From Calliphora vicina (taxonomy: Eukaryota; Arthropoda; Insecta; Diptera; Calliphoridae), in contig NC_088782.1 of the NCBI RefSeq assembly GCF_958450345.1, positions 2,985,501-3,049,500 of the forward strand: DNA of 64,000 bases. The letters are read 5' to 3'. Position numbers and translations under genes: made by a program. Under the pieces are notes generated by a model. It made no database searches. It was not told the origin of the DNA and saw only the letters and a list, made by a program, of their open reading frames with translations. Numbering within the stretch: position 1 is the first letter of the stretch; the number at the start of each line of letters is the position of its first letter. Positions 1-10,465 of the stretch are shown one piece after another.

Positions 1-254
1 ACAATGACAGCAGTACATAAAATGGACATCATGAAACGTGGTAGGCCCACCAGTAGATTTTCACAGCGTTTTTGCTGCTATTTTGCAACTCATACGTAAT
101 TAAGTAGTTCCCATTGTCCAGCGACATATGTTTGACTTGTTCTCTGTCTGTTTGCTTCTGTACTTTTTGTACTGAAGCAAAACCTTTAAGGTTTTATTTA
201 TGGAAATGGTAAAGGTTTATGTCGGCGGGGAAATACTGTACAATGGAAAAGGAT
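1..254. other. Unannotated AT-rich sequence
   Basis: No reading frame, repeat or RNA gene is recognisable in this edge segment. Confidence 0.5.
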
Positions 255-1150
255 GAATACTCGGGTTGTAATTCGAATAAAAATTATTCGAATAATCGAG
301 GAAAAATATTGTTTTTTATTCCAATAAAAATTTTAAAAAATAATACATAATTTAAATAAACAACAATTTTTATAAAACTATCATCATATAACTATAACTA
401 CAATAAATCTGTGATCACTCTCATTTCATAGCAAAAATCGATTTTTAGTATCAAAAACTCAAATATTATAAATCGTTAATATCTTTGTAAATACAGCGAT
501 TTTATACAGAATAAGCTCAATCTGTTTTATACCAAAAATCGGCTTTTAGTCTAAAAAAACTGAAATATATTAAATCGTTAACAACTTTGTAAATACATCG
601 ATTTTAGCCAAAATAAAACAAATTTTTGTATAAAAAACTCAAATATCTTAAATAGGTAATATCTCTGTAAATATAGCGATTTTAGCCAAAATAAGTTCAA
701 TCGGTGATCACTCATATTTCATACCAAAAATCGATTTTTAGTATAGAAAACTGAAATATCTTAAATCGTTAATAACTTTGTAAATACTGCGATTTTAGCC
801 AAATTGAGCTTAATCTGTGATCACTCATATTTCATACCAAAAATCGATTTTTAGTATAAAAGAACTCAAAAATTGTTTCCTGGAAATCTTATACAAATTT
901 AAAACTATAGAAATATTTCATCAAATATTTAACAAGATTTTGTATTAATAAATTGCTCTAATTTTTAGTCATTGTTAACAAACAAATTATTGAAATTTTT
1001 CTGGTTTTAAATATATTTTATTCGAATAATATTTTTTATTCGTTATTCGTTCGAATAATCCAGGAAATTTTAAATATTAATCGATCAATCGAATCATAAA
1101 AAACTTTTTTATGAACTTTTATTCGATTAAAATTAAACTCGAATAATGTA
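255..1150. repeat. AT-rich repeat block bounded by degenerate inverted ATTCGAATAA sequence
   Basis: The left side (about 262-298) and the right side (about 1085-1150) both carry repeated ATTCGAATAA-type words in opposing arrangement, with GGTTGTAATTCGAAT on the left and the complement of GGTTCTACATTATTCGA on the right. This suggests the decayed termini of a non-autonomous DNA element that holds the satellite block listed separately. No target-site duplication could be found, so the element call is tentative. Confidence 0.3.
415..870. repeat. Degenerate tandem repeat, about 100-113 bp unit (satellite core, locus 1)
   Basis: Five degenerate units start near 434, 534, 624, 726 and 839. Each holds a version of AAAAATCGATTTTTAGTAT followed by AAATCGTTAATAACTTTG and GCGATTTTAGCC. 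Three units are preceded by a TGTGATCACTCATATTTC-type sequence. That GATCAC plus ATCGAT core is the reverse complement of the core of the 51.4-53.4 kb array. No coding content. Confidence 0.75.
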
Positions 1151-1208
1151 GAACCTTAATTAGGGTCAAAAAAACTCAAAATTCTCCTTATTTTTGTTTC
1201 AAAACCAC

Positions 1209-2897
1209 TAGAGTGGTCAAACCGGTTTTCGAATTATTCGAAAAACCGGTTATTTTCCAATTTTCCGGTTTTTTTAAACCGGTTTCTACAAAAAGACGGT
1301 TTTCGAGTTATTCGACAAACCGGTTTTTTTGTCTCGAATTATTCGACAAAATCGAATATTTTTATACCCTTCACCTTCGTGAGAAGGGTATATATAAGTT
1401 TGTCATTCCGTTTGTAATTTCTACATTTTTCATTTCCGACCCTATAAAGTATATATATTCTGGATCCTTATAGATAGCGGAGTCGATTAAGCCATGTCCG
1501 TCTGTCTGTCTGTCTGTCTGTCCGTCTGTCTGTCTGTTGAAATCAGTTTTCTGAAGACCCCAGATATCTTCGGGATCCAAATCTTCAATAATTCTGTCAG
1601 ACATGCTTTCGAGAATTTTGCTATTTAAAATCAGCAAAATCGGTCCACAAATGGCTGAGATATGAGGAAAAAACCAAGACAACCTCGATTTTTGACCTAT
1701 TTTTTACCTATATCTGGATTACTAAGACATTAATATAGACAATATGGATATCTAATAATAGATATTTCAAAGACATTTGCAACGACGTATATAAGACCAT
1801 AGTAAGTTGGACCTACAATGGGTCAAAATCGTGAAAAAAAATTTTGAACCCGAATTTTTTTTTTTTTTTTAAAAATTAAAAAAACAAAAAAAAAAATTTT
1901 TATAATTTAAAAAAAATTTTTTTTTTAAATTTAAAAAATTTTTTTTTTAAATTTAAAAAAAAAAAAAATTTTAAATAACAATCGAAAAATTTTTTTTTCC
2001 AAAAAAATCAAAAAACAACTGGAAAAAAAATTAAATTTTGTTTACATAAAAATATTTAAAATTTTGAAGTATAATTTGGTGAAGGGTATATAAGATTCGG
2101 CACAGCCGAATATAGCACTCTTACTTGTTTTTTATTTATTTTAAGATTCTGCGATTACTTTTAATAATTAGCGATTACTTTAAACAAATGTGTGTTTTGA
2201 TTTCATGTTGAATGCCATTAACAAGTTATACATCAAGGACTTGGCGCAGTCGAGCGTCATTGTCATTATTTATGGCCCATTTTTGTTTTTTACCTTCGAA
2301 AATTTTGCGTCTCGTTCTGGCTCGTGTTTGATTTAGGTTCCTGTTCCAGGTAGGTTATCCCAACCGCGTGTCTTTTATATTGGTGGATATCATAAAAAGT
2401 CATTGATTTAAAACCAGATTTTGATTACTTGGACAAATTTTCAAAAAGTTAAAATAAAGTAAATTTGTTATACAACAACTATAAATGATCGTGTTAGTTC
2501 TGTTACTTTTTTAATCATAAATAAATTGAGGAATCGTGTGTCCTCAAATCATTTAAATTGTATTCTCTTCTTGAAATATTATTTTAAAAAATACAACTAA
2601 CTATTGTGTTAATATTATATTAATATACATATGTATATCATATCTTTTGATTTAAAATATTAAACGAATTTAAAGTTGTGTTAAATAAATTTAATTTAAG
2701 TTAAATAATTTTTTAAAAGACTGAATGATTTTTTAATTAATTTTAATAAAAAATATTTAAGCTTTATTTATATCTCAATTCATAAATTTACAAAAAATTT
2801 AAAAAACGGAAAAACCGAAAACCGGTTTTTAAAAATTACGCTTTTTCAAATTATTCGAAAACCGGTTTTTGGAATATTTCGAATATTTGATCACTCT
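1209..2897. mobile_element. Non-autonomous hAT-type DNA element, interrupted by a DINE-1-like insertion
   Basis: The left end reads TAGAGTGGTCAAA and the right end, read inward from 2897, AGAGTGATCAAA. The octamer AAAACCAC flanks both sides (1201-1208 and 2898-2905), as expected for the 8-bp duplications made by hAT transposases. Subterminal copies of ACCGGTTTTCGAATTATTCG occur at both ends (about 1220-1345 and 2815-2870). About 765 bp of the interior is a later DINE-1-like insertion. The remaining interior (2128-2800) shows no transposase reading frame, so this is a MITE-like derivative. The termini differ by one base in length, which leaves slight doubt about the exact left edge. Confidence 0.7.
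1363..2127 (+). mobile_element. DINE-1/INE-1-like (Helentron-associated) element, family 1
   Basis: Starts TATACCCTTCACC with a terminal hairpin (TATACCCTTC / GAAGGGTATA). Then come CCGACCCTATAAAGTATATATATTC-like sequence (about 1437-1461), GCGGAGTCGATTAAGCCATG and a GTCTGTCTGT stretch (1498-1535). The 3' end has GAAGGGTATA, the hairpin ATTCGGCACAGCCGAAT, and a short tail ending TTACTTG. This order matches the known architecture of Drosophila DINE-1: 5' palindrome, microsatellite core, 3' subterminal hairpin, insertion between T residues. It lies between T runs with no duplication. An A/T-homopolymer tract at about 1850-2060 fills the second half. Non-coding. Confidence 0.85.
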
Positions 2898-2905
2898 AAA
2901 ACCAC

Positions 2906-3256
2906 CATACATATGTATTTGCCCTAGTACTTAAGATGCTGCGCTTTCGTTTTACTCCTTTCTAAAAAATCATATGTTTTCTCTCACAATCTCCAAATTT
3001 CTGTAACAAAATATGAAATTAATTAAAGTATTTGAATTATGGTGTAGGGTTCACTTCCAAAACCTATCTTGATCACAGTGGTATGATGTGATTTATAACG
3101 AAACAACTAATATACATATGTATCAGTAATAGCCGAATTTTCCAACTAGTGATATAAACACATTTGTGGTATTGAATTTAAGATCTGTATAAACATCAAC
3201 ATATCATAGCATTAGGTACAACATTTCTAACTAAGAGATTTAAATCTAAAGTTAAC
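2906..3256. other. AT-rich non-coding stretch
   Basis: No repeat, RNA gene or conserved motif is visible. Confidence 0.5.
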
Positions 3257-3724
3257 ATGTTACAAACCACTGTTGCACACAAACTTTCAATTGTCAATAG
3301 TAAAGAGAGATTCAAGAGGAAATTCAACAGAATCCTGAGACAAACATCAGCAGTAAATATGGAAAAAAAACAACAATCACAAGCGTTGTTCTCGTCCCAT
3401 CATACAACATCGTACTCGTTTACACAAAAGACAAGTGGAGATCACAATAAAAAGGTAAAGAATGGCACAGACATGTTTATGGTGGATTTGAAAACGATAC
3501 ATCAATCAAAGGGAAACAGTAAAATACATTCCCAAAAAAAAACGAAAAATACAAAACAAAAAAAGAATAAGGATTTTTATATCAACAAAACAATCACAAT
3601 CAGCACAAAGACTTTGATTGATAAAAAATCAAAAAAGTCTCAGGAAACCCACAAAAAAATTAAACATTTGAGGCAAAACAAAAGAATCCAGCAGCCAGAA
3701 ATTGTAGCCAACGAAATGCTATGA
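3257..3724 (+). CDS. Lysine-rich hypothetical ORF (155 aa), unproven
   Basis: An uninterrupted 155-codon frame encodes a very basic, low-complexity protein rich in Lys, Gln, Asn, Ser and Thr. Lys-rich runs such as KKTKNTKQKKNKD occur at about residues 94-106 and KSKKSQETHKKIKH at about 124-137. It has no signal peptide, membrane segment, zinc finger or other recognised domain. No convincing TATA box or splice site surrounds it, and a poly(A)-like AATAAA lies about 105 bp downstream (near 3829). An A-rich tract can keep a frame open by chance because lysine and asparagine codons avoid stops, so this may be noise. The alternative is an orphan nuclear or nucleolar-type basic protein. No function is assigned. 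Confidence 0.2.
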   Translation: MLQTTVAHKLSIVNSKERFKRKFNRILRQTSAVNMEKKQQSQALFSSHHTTSYSFTQKTSGDHNKKVKNGTDMFMVDLKTIHQSKGNSKIHSQKKTKNTKQKKNKDFYINKTITISTKTLIDKKSKKSQETHKKIKHLRQNKRIQQPEIVANEML

Positions 3725-4884
3725 AAGGTTTCCTAAGTGACCATTAACTTTGACATTGTTATGATGTCTGCAAACGCAAAAATCACCAGACTATTTTTGC
3801 TACCAATTGGAGACCAAAATATATAAAAATAAACCCCAAAACAAACTTGCGATTTGAGTCGCATTTAAGCAGCTTAATTGGCTTAAGCCGTTAACAATGT
3901 GTTGGCTTGTATTCACTCACTTCGTCAGCCAGCCAGGCACTCAGTCAGTCAGCCACAGTATTCAGACATGTCGTTAAAGTATTTGTGCTTTTTTGTTGCT
4001 AAATGGCTTTTAAAAAATCCCCTAATTATTTAACGCTTAAATACCTGCTTAAAACTTAATCACATCTCATGTTGTCTGCAGTTAAACTACCAATGCCACT
4101 TAGTACGAGTGTTGGTGTATGTATGCATGTGTACTTGCAACAAGCGCCATTAGTTTTGCTTATACGCGTTTCCTCTTGCTCTTCTCTCTGTAGATGATCA
4201 AGCTTTACAAGGTTGCTTGTATGTGTGTTGCAAATGCTTTGAAGACCAAATCGTGCTTAACATTTTTCACTAATATCTTTGTCATTTATTTGACTACTGT
4301 TTTTTATGGTTTGGTCTTCCTTTGCTTAATATTGCTCCCAGTCTACATGGTCTGTAGGAAGGCGGCTTTGGTTTTTGTTTTTCTTTCTCCTCCAAATCTA
4401 GATCTTGTTGTCAAAGTCTCTTTTAATTATCCTAGTGGTGTTAATGAGATCTTTAGCCAGCTCTTAATAGTCCCTGCCCTGCTGTGTGTGAGCACAGCAA
4501 ATATTATGTTTAAGCCTTATTTTTTTTTTTATTTCTGTTCATACCTTTATGCTGGGTGCTGGTTACTTGTAGTGTGCTGTAAGTATTGCGTGATTTAAAG
4601 AACTTCATTAAGTTCGTGAATTCGACTAAATCACGCTCAGGCGCATCGTATTTTTTTGGTTTTTCTCATTTTTTTTTAGCAACAGTGTTGTATGTTTGTT
4701 TTTTTTTTTATGGCTATGATCAGTTGGCAGTTTCAAATGGAATCGTGTTAAAATAAATAGTTCAAAGGATGACAAAAACTAACATTTTCTTTATTATTTA
4801 AAAAAAGAAAGAAGATGTCTTTTGCTATAACTTACAATAAATATAAAAATTTGGATTTATATAATTTTGTTGGTACATATCTAA
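3725..4884. other. Non-coding stretch with CAGTCAGT/CAGCCAGC repeats
   Basis: The 3925-3955 segment is built of CAGCCAGCCAGGCACTCAGTCAGTCAGCC-type simple repeats. A hydrophobic 134-codon frame at 4194-4598 lies over T-rich sequence, has no recognised domain and is judged non-coding. Confidence 0.45.
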
Positions 4885-4885
4885 C

Positions 4886-6005
4886 AATCGCCCAGGCCAG
4901 CCAAAAAGGTTTGGTTGTCCATGAGTTGGAGGCATTACTCCATGAAGATTGTTCTGAAACTCAACAAAAGCTTGTAAAATCATTGGGAGCAATTTAAAAG
5001 CGTTTGCAAGCAGCAGGATTTATCCAAAAACAGGAAAAACTGTTACCATACGACGAAAGCTGAGAGACCTTGAAAGATGATTATACCCTACACCACCATA
5101 GTGGGGAGGGTATAATGCGTTTGTGCAGATGTTTGTAACGCCCCAAAAATATTAGTCTAACACCCACCTTAAAGTATACCGATCGACTTAGAATCACTTT
5201 CTGAGTAGATTAAACGATGCCCGTCCGTCCGTCTGGTCGGCTGGCTGGCTGGCTGTCCATGTAAACCTTGTGCACAGAGTACAGGTCGCAATTTTGAAGA
5301 TATTTCAATGAAATTTGGTAATTCGGCTCAAGGACTAAGCCTATTGAAACTGGCTGAAATCGGTCCACTATTACACCTAGCCCCCATACAAATGTCCTCC
5401 CGAAATTGGACTTTATGGGTCATAAATGTTTAATTTATATATGTATCTCCACAAATTCCCCTCCAAATAAGTTTTATATACACAAAATTCATGACAGCAA
5501 ATTTTGTTACGATCGGTCCATAATTAGTCATAGCTCCCATATAGACCCGCTTCCGAAAATCACTTTAACGTTCATAAATCGCTTAAAAATGTTGGTACAC
5601 ACACAAAATTCAACATACTTAACTTTAATATACATATAAATCACACGACCTAATTTCATGGTGATCGGTCCATAATTGGTCATAGCTCCCATATAAGGCC
5701 CACTTCCGAAAATCACTTAAAAATATAAATTATTGGAATTTTAAAAGAAAAATGTTTTTGCTCTTTTACTTAGTGTAGGGTATTATATGGTCGGGCTTGA
5801 CCGACCATACTTCCTTACTTGATTTTTATGTGTGAAATGATGCTTGAACGCTACAAATCATTACTTGAGATGAAAAATGGATCCATTGTGATAACTCGAA
5901 GCGTAAGAGATCGTACTAGAAAACCAGCCGAATCGACACCAAATCCAAATAACCATGGCGCTTAGATAGTGATTTGCATTTGATGGGAACAAAAAGGTCC
6001 TATTA
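4886..6005 (+). pseudogene. Mariner transposase relic, split by a DINE-type insertion
   Basis: Two blocks (4886-5081 and 5823-6005) encode consecutive parts of a Tc1/mariner-superfamily transposase. The first has HEDCSETQQKLVKSLGA and, after a stop, KRLQAAGFIQKQ, equivalent to the DNA-binding helix-turn-helix region. The second has MMLERYK, LEMKNGSIVITRSV, then KPAESTPNPNNHGA, around the first catalytic Asp, where the usual GDEKWI is degraded. Stops and frame changes show it is dead. The 5' end, the rest of the DD34D catalytic core and the 3' terminal repeat are missing. It belongs to the same family as the copies at 9.6, 21.8, 26.9, 31.0 and 48.4 kb. Confidence 0.85.
5082..5822 (+). mobile_element. 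DINE-1-like element, family 2, nested in mariner
   Basis: Begins TATACCCTACACCACC and folds with GTGGGGAGGGTATA (5' hairpin). It holds a GTCCGTCCGTCTGG / GGCTGGCTGGCT core at 5221-5256, and two or three degenerate internal repeats of AATCACTT..CGTTCATAAATCGCTTAAAAATG. The 3' end is GTAGGGTATTATATGG with hairpin ATGGTCGGgcttgaCCGACCAT and tail TTACTTG. Removing it rejoins the mariner frame at GAAAGATGAT/TTTTATGTG, so the insertion fell between T residues without loss or duplication. A closely similar inverted copy is at 38272-38997. Short frames inside it are not genes. Confidence 0.85.
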
Positions 6006-6059
6006 CACAGGGCAACAAAATCGAAACAAATTTAGAGTAGTACAAATATGGTTCAAATT

Positions 6060-7105
6060 TTAAATTCTATGAAGAGGTTTTTTTAATAAAAAAATTTAAG
6101 TAAAATTGAGAATTTTTTTAGACTTTTCTCCACATAATTAATGATTACTCGAAAACGGTTACTCCGATATTATTAAACTTAGAAAAATTTAAATTAACAA
6201 AACCATTAATCCGTTTAAATATTGCGTTTTTATTGGTTCATTAGTTTCGGTGTTATAATAAGTTATTAAGTTATTAAGTTTTGCATTGTTTTTGCTCATG
6301 AGCGCAAACTGTACATTAATATAAACGTACGCAGCTATAAAAGAAAAGAGTAAGAACAATATTGAAACATTCTGATAAAAAAACGTTTAACAAACAAAAC
6401 GTTTAACAAACAAACAAATGTAAATTAAATAATGAAGATGAGTGAAAAGCTAATCGTTTCGTTTTCTCTATTTGTCACTTGAAAAGTTTTTGTTTTGTTT
6501 TTGCTCATGTACAATACAATATAAAAATTTTGATTTGTTTTGAACATTTTGCAAACGTTTGCGAAATGTTTTTACGTGAAAATTGCTAATTTTTTTGTTT
6601 TAAAAAATCATGAAAAATCGAAAACGCCAAAAATTGTTCAGATTTATTACTTTATCGCAAAGCCACATGTAATAAAAATAAAATGAGATATCGAACATAA
6701 AAATCAATGGATTGTTTTCGAATTTATTCACAATTAAGTGAATTCGCTCATTTTCACAAAATGTTGGTTTTTTGTTTGATTGACATAAAATTGAGTAGTT
6801 AGTGTTCTTCTTTCGATTGATTGAATTTTGAAAAAATATTCCCCATGCTATGTACAAATTTTCATGTATATATTGCGTTTCAATCGGCTCGTAGTTTAGG
6901 AGTTATAATAACAAATTTAAGAAAAACATATATTTTTTATGTGAAAATATCAAATTTTTTTGTTTTAAAAAAATCATGAAAAATCGAAAACTGCATAAAT
7001 TGTTCAGATTTATTACATTATCGCAAAGTCACATGTAATAGGAACAAAATCAGATATCAATTATAAAAATCGATGGATTGTTTTCGAATTTATTCACAAT
7101 TAAGT
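6060..7105. repeat. Tandem repeat with about 366-bp unit
   Basis: The word ATCATGAAAAATCGAAAAC recurs at 6607 and 6973 (spacing 366). It is followed in both units by TGTTCAGATTTATTAC, TATCGCAAAG, CACATGTAATA, and TTTTCGAATTTATTCACAATTAAG. The first unit also contains TCAATCGGCTCGTAGTTTAGGAGTTATAATAA, whose degenerate partner at about 6237-6262 suggests an older third unit upstream. The same unit is repeated at 43.26-44.85 kb. No open frame of note; the family is not identified. Confidence 0.75.
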
Positions 7106-8824
7106 TGAGTGTGACCACAAAAAATAATAAAATTTAATAAGTCATATTAAATTTATAAAAAAAAACAAAAATTGACAATCTTATTAAAACTCTTCTAATA
7201 AGTTTCTTAATCATGTTTTATTTTCTTTGCGAAAATCTCTTAATAAACATGTTTGTTGTTTTTGTATTAGTGTCTGTTTTGTGATGACATAACGAGAATT
7301 TCTTTGGATAAAGGACAGATGATTGTTTGTTATTTCAGGGAAAATAAGACAAGGCAAATAATACAGAAAATGTCCTTAAACAAATATATATAACCGGTCA
7401 CATACGCATACGAGTACAATCTAAATACATAAGTATTTGCTTTAATAGACCTTTGAGTGAAAGCGTGTAAGAGCAGAAGGTAATGACTTCCCCTCTGGTA
7501 TTAAAGTAACATGATTAGAGTTGATAGGAATTCAAATCATGGCAGTATTGATGAACCTTTTGTAATACTTATTTGCTGCCACATCAAACTTTTATTTTAT
7601 TCTGGTATTTTTTGCTTTTTCCAATTTAAACAATGACAAAGGTATAAAAGGGACAAATAAAGTTTTGTTATTTTGCCACTCTTGTTATTGCTGTGTTTTT
7701 GGTGACATTCAAAGATGGCTTGTTAAAGATAAAGAAGCTAATAAAATAATAAGACCGTATAAAGGAAAACAAACAAACATTTCTACATGCTTACATATAT
7801 ATCTATGAATGTATGTGTGTATCGGAAATAACATGAAACAAACCTATTTTACAGGACATTTCTATTTAATATTCTTTGTCTAATACTTGTTGTTCTTTGC
7901 TGTTTTAGAGGGGAGCTGATTCCTTATAATGTTTAGATAAATACAATGTGTTAAATGTCAAGTATTTAGGAGGGTACAATGGACACACACATACGACGAC
8001 AGTGTCTTTAACAACTATAGTTGCAACTTGTGGAGTTGGTCAGTCGTTTTACTTGTTGGCCATGAAACTTTATGGCAGGAAATCAAATTAGTCTCTTTAT
8101 AGTTTTTTTTTACATTTTCAAAGGTGTAATGATACAAAATGTTATCATTGTTTTTAGTTTTGTTTTTTTAACTTCAACCCAATATTGTTGACCAAGATGA
8201 TACAACCAAATAAACGCCCACCCAGTTTGTCCTTAAATATCGTCAGAGAACAGTGGTGTTATTTACACAAATGGATTTTTTGTAAACTCATGTATTCTTT
8301 TGTTCTTTCAAATGCTTTTGTTTGTGGTTCCTTTTTATTCGAAATACGATATTTAGCTGAATCATGTTCAAATTATTGACGTCACTTGGTACGAGTATTT
8401 AACGCGTGTTTTCTTTTTTTTTTGTTATTTTAAATATTTGGCTTTAACTCTTTTTGACTGCGAGCACTTAGAGAAAATTGTGTGTAAGTTTATGTTTATG
8501 CCAAAAAAACTATGTAACGTTATTCGTTAACCCTTAAATGTATGATTTTTACTATTATTTTTCTATAAATTGTCAAATATTTAGTTAATTTTTATTTATT
8601 ATATTTAGTTTGATTTAGAATTTCTTTAACTGAAACTTTTCGTAATCCATTTGATTTTTCTGAATTAGTATCAAGGTTATAGTGATCTAAAATTAATTGG
8701 AACTGGAATGTAGACAATTGGCAACAATATGCATTAAAGGGTTAATTTGAACTTCCTAAATATTTAATTCCAGGATGGATGGGTCGGAAATGTGAAATAG
8801 ACAAACACTGATTATTTTAATATA
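7106..8824. other. Non-coding unique sequence
   Basis: About 1.7 kb of relatively complex AT-rich sequence without transposon hallmarks. A 64-codon frame at 8185-8379 has no recognised domain. Nothing further can be supported. Confidence 0.5.
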
Positions 8825-8832
8825 CTAGGCCG

Positions 8833-9038
8833 CACAGATTATTACAGATATGAAACAAATGACAGTTGTCAAAAAAGTTTTCAATGGTTGTGATATGCAG
8901 AGCGAGAGAAAAATTATAATGTCAATAGGAAACTAGTGTTAAATATATTTGTCCCTCTTTTCAAACCACAACCATTTTGACATTTTCTTTTGTTATTTTT
9001 CTTCTGAAACCAGCTGATTCATATCTGTATAATTTGTG
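8833..9038. mobile_element. 206-bp MITE with 8-bp target duplication
   Basis: The left end CACAGATTATTACAGATATG and the right end (complement CACAAATTATACAGATATG) form imperfect terminal inverted repeats of about 22 bp. The octamer CTAGGCCG flanks both sides (8825-8832 and 9039-9046). Inner segments with GACAGTTGTCAAAA and TTTTGACATTTTC add further inverted symmetry. Length and duplication size suggest a hAT-type non-autonomous element; no coding capacity. Confidence 0.8.
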
Positions 9039-9178
9039 CTAGGCCGTATATCTCCGGAAAAAAATATTTAAATAAATCCAGGATATCAGAAATAAAAATA
9101 CAAAAATTTAAAATTTTGATGTTAAAAATGCGAGATTTTTTCAAATTTTTAGCTTTAATTTTGAAACATTTTTACAAT

Positions 9179-9534
9179 TGCTGAATTCACAACAATTTGT
9201 ATCGTGTATCTTGTATTAAATACAATTTTTGTTTATTAGCTTGTGAACACCCATTGTATATTGTATGAATGTTTTTAAAAGCGTAGTATGAATAACAAGT
9301 AGACCGACTCTCATTTTTTCAAATTACTCTCTCACATACATATACGGGTACTATGTGTGCTCAGAGAAATTTATAGCTGTAAACCAATACAACTTTTTAA
9401 AAACATACAAAATAAAAAGTGTATAAGTGTATTTAATTTTTGTATGAAAATTTCATACAACAAGCTTACACTATTGTATTTGAATTCAATAATACACTCG
9501 ATACAATGATACAAGAGGTTTTGTGAATTCAGCA
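9179..9534. mobile_element. 356-bp palindromic MITE with TGCTGAATTCACAA ends
   Basis: Perfect 14-bp terminal inverted repeats (TGCTGAATTCACAA / TTGTGAATTCAGCA) bound a segment rich in further inverted words (TTGTATGAATG / TTTTTGTATG; TGTATCTTGTATT / ATACAATGATACAAG). The trinucleotide AAT flanks both ends (9176-9178, 9535-9537), which could be a 3-bp target duplication or chance. Superfamily not assigned. Confidence 0.7.
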
Positions 9535-9584
9535 AATATAAATTTATTCAAAGTATTGGGCATTTTTTGGTATGATTTTTTTTA

Positions 9585-10465
9585 CCATCTTTCTAGCAAC
9601 ATGTGGATTCAGTGCCAAAGATCTACTCATATTTTGAAGCCAAGAACGAATCAAGCTGTTCCAAAATGAAGCGTTCTGCATCGATACAAATAGTAGGCGG
9701 ACGGGGCACGGTCCGGACAATAAAGCGGGTGAGGTAAAACTTCCGAACCTTTTTATTCTAAAAAGTGTTTAACGAGTATTGCAACATGTTGCCGAGTTGT
9801 CATGATGTAATATTTTTTATGTCTGGCCGCCTCAAATGAATCAGTTGCGTTTGGTACAGGTCCCCTGTGATGGTCTGGTCAGATTTCAGCATCTCATAAT
9901 AGATAGGACCCTTTTGGTACCATAAAAAAGCAGAGCATTACCTTAGCGCCATGGATATTTAGCTTTGTTGGTGATTCGTCTGGTTAACCGGGCTCCACAC
10001 ACGATTTCATACGCTTCGGGTTATCGTAATTGATCCATTTTTCATCCCAAGTACTGATTCGGTGCAAAAATTATTTTTTTTATAGCGTTGAAGCATCATT
10101 TCGGACATGTAAAATCGTCTTTCAAGATCAGTGGGCTTCCATTCGCAAGGTACCCAATTTCCCTGCTTTTGCATGAATCCTGCTGCTCGCAAACGTTTTG
10201 AAATTGCTACTTGAGTATTTTCCAATGATTTAGCAAACTAATGTTTAGTTTTACAACTATCTTCATGGAGTAATGCCTCCAATTCTTGGTCTTCAATCTT
10301 TTTTGACTGGCCTGTGCGATCTTTGTCATCCATTTTAAAATCACCATTTCTGAACCGCACAAACCATCTCTCGCACTTTGAAACCGCTGGAAGACATTTA
10401 CTAAAAGCTTTGTTGAGCAATCGCTGTGCTTCAGCGGCTCTAGTTTGCAATACGCTGTAGAGCTA
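9585..10465 (-). pseudogene. Mariner transposase relic, most complete coding copy
   Basis: Read on the minus strand from 10465, it encodes in order: AFSKCLPAVSKCERWFVRF, then DRTGQSKKIEDQELEALLHE, then a helix-turn-helix region TQVAISKRLRAAGFMQKQGN with WVPCE and ERRFYMSEMMLQRY, then an eroded first catalytic motif near WDEKWINYDNPKR. Further on come IHGAKVMLC, a tract equivalent to HDNARPHV (degraded), and a CPDRAPSAYYLY remnant of the PDLAPSD motif carrying the last catalytic Asp. It is broken by frameshifts near 10010 and 10230 and by several later stops. Terminal inverted repeats are not seen. The product would have been a cut-and-paste transposase acting in the nucleus. Confidence 0.88.

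Noticed and set aside
255..1150. A bounded DNA transposon around the first satellite block
   Set aside because: Opposed ATTCGAATAA words are suggestive, but no target duplication or exact terminal repeat was found, so it is kept only as a repeat.
4194..4598. 134-codon hydrophobic frame preceded by TCTGTAG resembling a splice acceptor
   Set aside because: T-rich composition gives Phe/Leu/Val/Cys by default; no matching donor exon or known membrane family was found.
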